DNA of 64,000 nt. Origin: Devosia ginsengisoli. GTDB lineage: Bacteria > Pseudomonadota > Alphaproteobacteria > Rhizobiales > Devosiaceae. The stretch lies in assembly GCF_007859655.1 (NCBI RefSeq), contig NZ_CP042304.1, positions 2,046,001 through 2,110,000 of the forward strand, given 5' to 3'. The notes beneath the pieces are model-generated. The model did not search any database. It was not told where the DNA came from and saw nothing but the letters and a program-made list of their open reading frames with translations. Positions 61,977 to 64,000 of this stretch are shown here, piece by piece (within the stretch, counting starts at the first letter, position 1; each line of letters begins with the position of its first letter). The position numbers were made by a program, and so were the translations under genes.

Positions 61977-62489
61977 TCACAACACGGCTTGTGTCGGTTG
62001 GGTTCCGAGCGGCTCGGGGCGAAGCAGCGCCTTTTCCATCCGGTAGTTCTCCAGGGTCTCGCCCCGAACGCTCGCGTTGCCCTGGCTCAGCACACGGAAG
62101 CCGCGCCGGGCGAAAAACGGCTGCGAGGTGCGGCTGGCTTCCGTATGGATTCTGGCATGGCCCTGCCGAATGGCTTCGGCCTCCACCACCGCCAGCAACG
62201 CACTGGCCACCCCGATACGCTGGAAATCAGGGTGTACAAACATCATGTCGAGCAATCCGTCCTTGGTCAGGTCGCTGAAGCCGGCGGCGCGTCCGGCCAC
62301 CATGGCGATCCATGTCGGCCGGCTCGCGCGCCGCGCGGCCCATGCCGCGTGATCCTGCATCACGTCGGCCCAGGCCAGCGCTTCGGCAGGCGTATAATCC
62401 CGGATCGACACTTCGAGGATCGCACGCCGGAAAATGTCAGCCGTGACCTCGGCGTCTTCTGGCCGATAAGGGCGGATTTCGATCGCCAT
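61977..62489 (-). CDS. GNAT N-acetyltransferase
   Basis: 170 residues. IEIRPYRPEDAEVTADIFRR at the start; acetyl-CoA loop HPDFQRIGVASALLAVVEAE; RIHTEASRTSQPFFARRGFR typical of YafP-like acetyltransferases. ATG 62489 chosen; upstream in-frame starts fall in a family B repeat. Substrate unknown. Confidence 0.86.
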   Translation of the reverse strand: MAIEIRPYRPEDAEVTADIFRRAILEVSIRDYTPAEALAWADVMQDHAAWAARRASRPTWIAMVAGRAAGFSDLTKDGLLDMMFVHPDFQRIGVASALLAVVEAEAIRQGHARIHTEASRTSQPFFARRGFRVLSQGNASVRGETLENYRMEKALLRPEPLGTQPTQAVL

Positions 62490-62510
62490 GACTGTCCCTC
62501 CTGCCCCTCT

Positions 62511-62640
62511 GCCACGCCCTCGTGGTTCGAGGCTCGCGAAGAGCTCGCACCTCACCATGAGGGCTACTGGAACACCGAGCAATAAGTAGCCCTCATGGTG
62601 AGGTGCGCTTCTTCAGCGCCTCGAACCACGAGGGCGTGGC
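62511..62640. repeat. Family B repeat, copy 5 (long hairpin)
   Basis: GCCACGCCCTCGTGGTTCGA, GGCTCGCGAAGAGCTCGCAC, CTCACCATGAGGGCTACTGG … AGTAGCCCTCATGGTGAGGT, CGCCTCGAACCACGAGGGCG. About 130 bp, nearly identical to copy 4 except in the loop. Ends one base from the dehydrogenase stop codon. Confidence 0.92.
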
Positions 62641-62641
62641 A

Positions 62642-63688
62642 CTACCCCGCCACCCTGATCTGCAGCTTCACATCGCTCGGCCGCGCTTCTACGGCTCGGT
62701 CGAACGCGGCCTTCGAATCCTCGAAGGCGAAGGTTTCCGAAATCAGGGGCTTGAGGTCCACCTTGCCCGAGGCGATCAGGGCGATGGCGCGGTCATATTG
62801 GTGGGCATAGCGGAACACGCTTTCGATGCGCAGCTCCTTGACCGACAGTCCGGCAATATCGATCGTGGTGGGCTCGACCGGCAGGCCGACCACCACGATC
62901 GCGCCACCGGGTCGGGGCAGGTCCATGATGGTCTTCCAGGCCTGCGGCGAGCCCGAGCATTCGAACACCACATCGACACCCCAGCCATCGGTGAGGTGGC
63001 CGACCTCCTCGACAAGGTTCTTTTCGCGGATATTGACCGGGATGACCCCCTGATACTGCGCTGATATGTCGAGCTTGGGCTGGGCCAGGTCGGCCACGAT
63101 GACCCGCGCGCAGCCACCGGCCAGAGCCGCCAGCGCCACCATGGTGCCGATGGGCCCGGCGCCGAGCACCAAAGCGGTGTCGCCGGGCACGATCTTCGCC
63201 TTGGCGGCCGCCTGCATGCCCACGGCAAAGGGCTCCACCATGGCGCCTTCGGCAAAGCTCACATTGTCGGGCAGCTTGAAGGTGTAATTGGCCGGATGCA
63301 CCACTTCTGCGGTCAGCACGCCATGCACCGGCGGCGTGGCCCAGAATTGCACGGCCGGATCAACATTATACATGCCCAGCCGGCTGGCCCGCGAATTGGG
63401 ATCGGGAATACCCGGCTCCATGCAGACGCGATCACCCACGCTGAGATGGGTCACCCCTTCGCCAACCGCGGTCACCGTGCCGGCCGCCTCATGCCCCAGC
63501 ACCATGGGCGCATTGACCACGAAAGGCCCGATCCGGCCATGGGTGTAGTAGTGGACATCCGAGCCGCACACGCCCACCGTATGGATGGCAATCCTGACCA
63601 TGCCCGGCCCGACATCGAGCGGCAGGTCGATATCGCGCAGGGCCAGTTCATGCTGGCGTTCGAGAACGAGGGCGCGGGCTTTGGTCAT
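62642..63688 (-). CDS. Zinc-type polyol dehydrogenase (xylitol/sorbitol dehydrogenase-like)
   Basis: 348 residues, medium-chain dehydrogenase/reductase. Catalytic zinc residues: Cys in [15 protein letters not shown], His-Glu in [10 protein letters not shown], and NAD site [20 protein letters not shown]. The structural-zinc cysteines normally found after [10 protein letters not shown] are replaced ([15 protein letters not shown]). Expected to oxidise xylitol, sorbitol or a related polyol with NAD+. Monocistronic with a family B hairpin at its end. Confidence 0.88.
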   Translation of the reverse strand: MTKARALVLERQHELALRDIDLPLDVGPGMVRIAIHTVGVCGSDVHYYTHGRIGPFVVNAPMVLGHEAAGTVTAVGEGVTHLSVGDRVCMEPGIPDPNSRASRLGMYNVDPAVQFWATPPVHGVLTAEVVHPANYTFKLPDNVSFAEGAMVEPFAVGMQAAAKAKIVPGDTALVLGAGPIGTMVALAALAGGCARVIVADLAQPKLDISAQYQGVIPVNIREKNLVEEVGHLTDGWGVDVVFECSGSPQAWKTIMDLPRPGGAIVVVGLPVEPTTIDIAGLSVKELRIESVFRYAHQYDRAIALIASGKVDLKPLISETFAFEDSKAAFDRAVEARPSDVKLQIRVAG

Positions 63689-63876
63689 GGTGAAATCTCC
63701 TGGGACACCTGCATCCGGGCAATCGCCCAGCCGGTGAGCATTTCTAGCGCAGTGGACGCCTGCTTCGCAGCCCCTATTTGCCGGTTTCGGCGCGGACTTA
63801 ACCTGTCTTTTGGTAACCAGTCCGCAATTTCGTCTGGGCTATGGTCCTTGCTCGCAAGGTTCAAACCGGTCGTCTG

Positions 63877-64000
63877 ATGCAGCCAAAGACATCGACACTC
63901 GAACGCTGGCAATTCTCTGCCGCCGTTCTGCTGCCCGTGGTTCTGGCGCTGGTGATCACCGCGGCGGCGGTGCTGGGCTTTGTCTTCTGGTCCACCGCCA
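63877..64000 (+). CDS. Start of a membrane protein, cut by window end
   Basis: 41 codons remain: MQPKTSTLERWQFSAAVLLP, then a hydrophobic helix (VVLALVITAAAVLGFVFW) and the window ends. A single N-terminal membrane helix directly after a short cytoplasmic tail suggests a sensor-type protein (for example with CHASE and GGDEF domains), but the rest is out of view, so no function is assigned. ATG at 63877; the start looks genuine though no strong ribosome site is seen. Confidence 0.6.
   Translation, partial: MQPKTSTLERWQFSAAVLLPVVLALVITAAAVLGFVFWSTA

Overview
The window is 64 kb of GC-rich DNA from an alphaproteobacterial chromosome. Gene content and order (lgt–midA-like–pgeF, prs, rplY–pth–ychF, a Rieske/cytochrome b/cytochrome c1 operon, ubiK, a full CtrA-type site) point to the Hyphomicrobiales. 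The style of the genes and of the intergenic palindromes suggests a Devosia-like genome; the genus is an inference. No rRNA, tRNA, CRISPR array, prophage or intact insertion sequence was recognised. The window opens inside carB and closes inside a membrane protein gene.

Layout. 1–5.2 kb: the end of carB, then two neighbouring genes (a type B chloramphenicol acetyltransferase and a phytanoyl-CoA dioxygenase-like protein). Each has a strong sigma70-like promoter, a 15-codon leader ORF starting almost at the predicted transcript start, and hairpins overlapping the end of that leader, which is the layout of ribosome-stalling attenuators. 5–24 kb: mostly housekeeping genes, namely threonine aldolase, cold shock protein, proC, lgt, pgeF, prs, rplY, pth and ychF. 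An ECF42-type sigma factor with two DGPF (YCII) proteins sits among them. 24–35.9 kb: a carbohydrate cluster with an AraC regulator divergent from an oligopeptide-type ABC transporter and a GH4 glycosidase. An orphan iron-siderophore binding protein follows, then a second GH4 enzyme divergent from a second AraC regulator. 36–42 kb: two MaoC proteins, a TerC-type membrane protein, a self-contained small transcription unit with a 56-codon ORF, a VOC protein, a GFA protein and apt. 42–45.4 kb: the bc1 complex operon, divergent from trmL. 45.4–55.3 kb: hemF, a RecF-like ATPase, CCA-adding enzyme, two Nudix hydrolases, glutathionyl-hydroquinone reductase, a phosphoesterase and a second tandem pair of DGPF proteins. 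55.4–58.1 kb: overlapping murL and murD2, the alternative route that puts D-glutamate into peptidoglycan. 58–64 kb: an SMR pump, a TPR membrane protein, a receiver-only protein, MgtC, GNAT, and a polyol dehydrogenase.

The intergenic spaces are crowded with at least four families of palindromic repeats, named A to D here, of about 45 to 170 bp. Many lie between convergent genes; some abut stop codons, and one sits inside the ABC transporter operon. They probably act as hairpins or terminators and spread as REP-like elements.

The most promising new biology is the pair of near-leaderless leader-peptide attenuators upstream of catB and the dioxygenase-like gene, with a possible third small-ORF unit near 39.0–39.6 kb. 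The murL–murD2 pair, the ECF42/DGPF sets and the CtrA site upstream of the ybjN–proC pair also deserve follow-up.
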